This document shows positions 6,278 to 6,827 of a stretch of 6,827 nucleotides of DNA, one piece after another. The translations under genes and the position numbers were made by a program. Every line of letters begins with the position of its first letter. Position 1 is the stretch's first letter. The notes below the pieces were generated by a model. It was not told the DNA's origin and ran no database searches. It saw only the letters and a program-made list of their open reading frames with translations. The stretch is from positions 1 through 6,827 of the forward strand of contig USSR01000379.1 in NCBI GenBank assembly GCA_900557355.1, in the 5' to 3' direction. This DNA is from an uncultured Bacteroides sp. Lineage in GTDB: Bacteria > Bacteroidota > Bacteroidia > Bacteroidales > Bacteroidaceae.

Positions 6278-6781
6278 ATGCTTAAAAAAATCGCACTACT
6301 CGTAGTACTATTCGCTCTTCCGTTAGGAGCGATGGCACAAAAATTTGCTCACATGAACTCTCAGGAGGTTATTGTTGCTATGCCGGAATATACCAAAGCA
6401 CAAGCTGATCTTGAAGCTATGTCAAAACAGTATCAGGAAGAAATGCAGCGCTCTCAGGCTGAATTCAACAAGAAAGTTCAGGAATTCCAACAACAAGCAG
6501 ATTCTCTGCCGAAAAATATTGCAGACAGACGCCAAAAAGAATTACAGGACATGGCTCAAAGACAAGAGGAGTTCCAGCAAGACGCTTATCAAAATATGCA
6601 GAAAGCACAGCAGGATGCTTTAGTACCTATCTATAAGAAATTGGATGAAGCCATTCAAGCTGTAGGTAAAGCAGAAGGTGTAATCTATATCTTCGACCTG
6701 GCTCGTACACCGATACCTTATGTTAGTTCAGAAAGTGTAGATGTTACTGCTAAAGTAAAAACCCAGTTGGGCATCAAATAA
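6278..6781 (+). CDS. OmpH/Skp family periplasmic chaperone, second copy
   Basis: This 167-residue protein is a second Skp-type periplasmic chaperone. It has a 20-residue signal peptide (cleavage A-M-A before Gln21) and a mature start, QKFAHMNSQEVIVAMPEY, parallel to that of its neighbour (QKFALIDMEYILKNIPAY). The long helical hairpin at residues about 37-115 differs from the first copy. It is rich in Gln (for example QEFQQQ and EEFQQDAYQNMQKAQQ), whereas the first copy is rich in Lys and Glu. The C-terminal part (EGVIYIFDLARTPIPYVSSESVDVT) is the family's closing strand region. The two genes look like an old tandem duplication with divergent binding arms. Unlike the first copy it has its own strong promoter-like sequence 133 nt downstream of the previous stop. 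It is intact, and the family assignment is secure. Confidence 0.94.
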   Translation: MLKKIALLVVLFALPLGAMAQKFAHMNSQEVIVAMPEYTKAQADLEAMSKQYQEEMQRSQAEFNKKVQEFQQQADSLPKNIADRRQKELQDMAQRQEEFQQDAYQNMQKAQQDALVPIYKKLDEAIQAVGKAEGVIYIFDLARTPIPYVSSESVDVTAKVKTQLGIK

Positions 6782-6804
6782 GAAGACTAATCGTTTATAG
6801 ATAT

Positions 6805-6827
6805 AAAAAGGCGTGAACTGTATGCAG
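6805..6827 (+). terminator. Possible left half of a terminator hairpin cut by the window end
   Basis: AAAAAGGCGTGAACTG (6805-6820) is followed by TATG and then CAG, where CAG is the complement needed to start pairing with the final CTG. The shape, an A-run, a GC-rich arm and a 4-nt loop, fits the left side of an intrinsic terminator that would end the run after the second ompH. Only three base pairs can be seen, so this is a prediction. The ATG at 6822 could instead start another gene. Confidence 0.3.

Noticed and set aside
6372..6623. Overlapping + strand frame inside the second ompH
   Set aside because: It is an alternative frame of a Gln-rich coding region (CAA/CAG repeats read as Asn/Lys/Arg codons), with no support of its own.
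1..6827. Defence system, prophage, insertion sequence, CRISPR array or RNA gene
   Set aside because: Every sizeable frame on the + strand belongs to an envelope or housekeeping family, and no spaced repeats, transposase motifs, terminal inverted repeats or tRNA-like folds were seen.

Overview
The window looks like core chromosome of a Bacteroides or a close relative in the Bacteroidales. The grounds are the protein families (DUF6242-like lipoprotein, DUF6089-like barrel, Bacteroidales-type BamA with a Tyr/Asn-rich loop, tandem OmpH/Skp proteins), A-rich leaders without Shine-Dalgarno sequences, and TAnnTTTG-type promoter elements. I see no mobile element, CRISPR array, rRNA or tRNA. All genes lie on the + strand.

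Layout: 1-70 is a short upstream region with a likely promoter. 71-1471 encodes a lipoprotein with three Asp-box (BNR-like) motifs. After a 54-nt gap comes a tight run of envelope genes: a small outer-membrane beta-barrel protein (1526-2221), the cis-prenyltransferase UppS (2228-2962), BamA (2991-5605, broken), a first OmpH/Skp chaperone (5629-6144), a 133-nt intergenic region with a palindrome and a canonical Bacteroidales promoter, and a second OmpH/Skp (6278-6781). The window ends in what may be the left half of a terminator hairpin.

The genes form one theme. UppS makes the undecaprenyl carrier for peptidoglycan and surface polysaccharides, the OmpH/Skp chaperones carry unfolded outer-membrane proteins across the periplasm, and BamA folds and inserts them. 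The uppS-bamA-skp order echoes the E. coli uppS-cdsA-rseP-bamA-skp cluster without cdsA and rseP.

The main anomaly is that bamA is not one reading frame. The frame carrying the signal peptide, five POTRA domains and first barrel strand stops at 4481. The rest of the barrel continues in another frame that is open from 4412. The conserved sequence of the two frames joins at about 4415, and compared with the family roughly nine residues (barrel strand 2) seem to be missing. A perfect inverted repeat sits exactly on that junction. As bamA is essential, this is either an assembly or sequencing error, or a real lesion covered by another copy. Apart from this I read the region as ordinary core genome and see no convincing new system.
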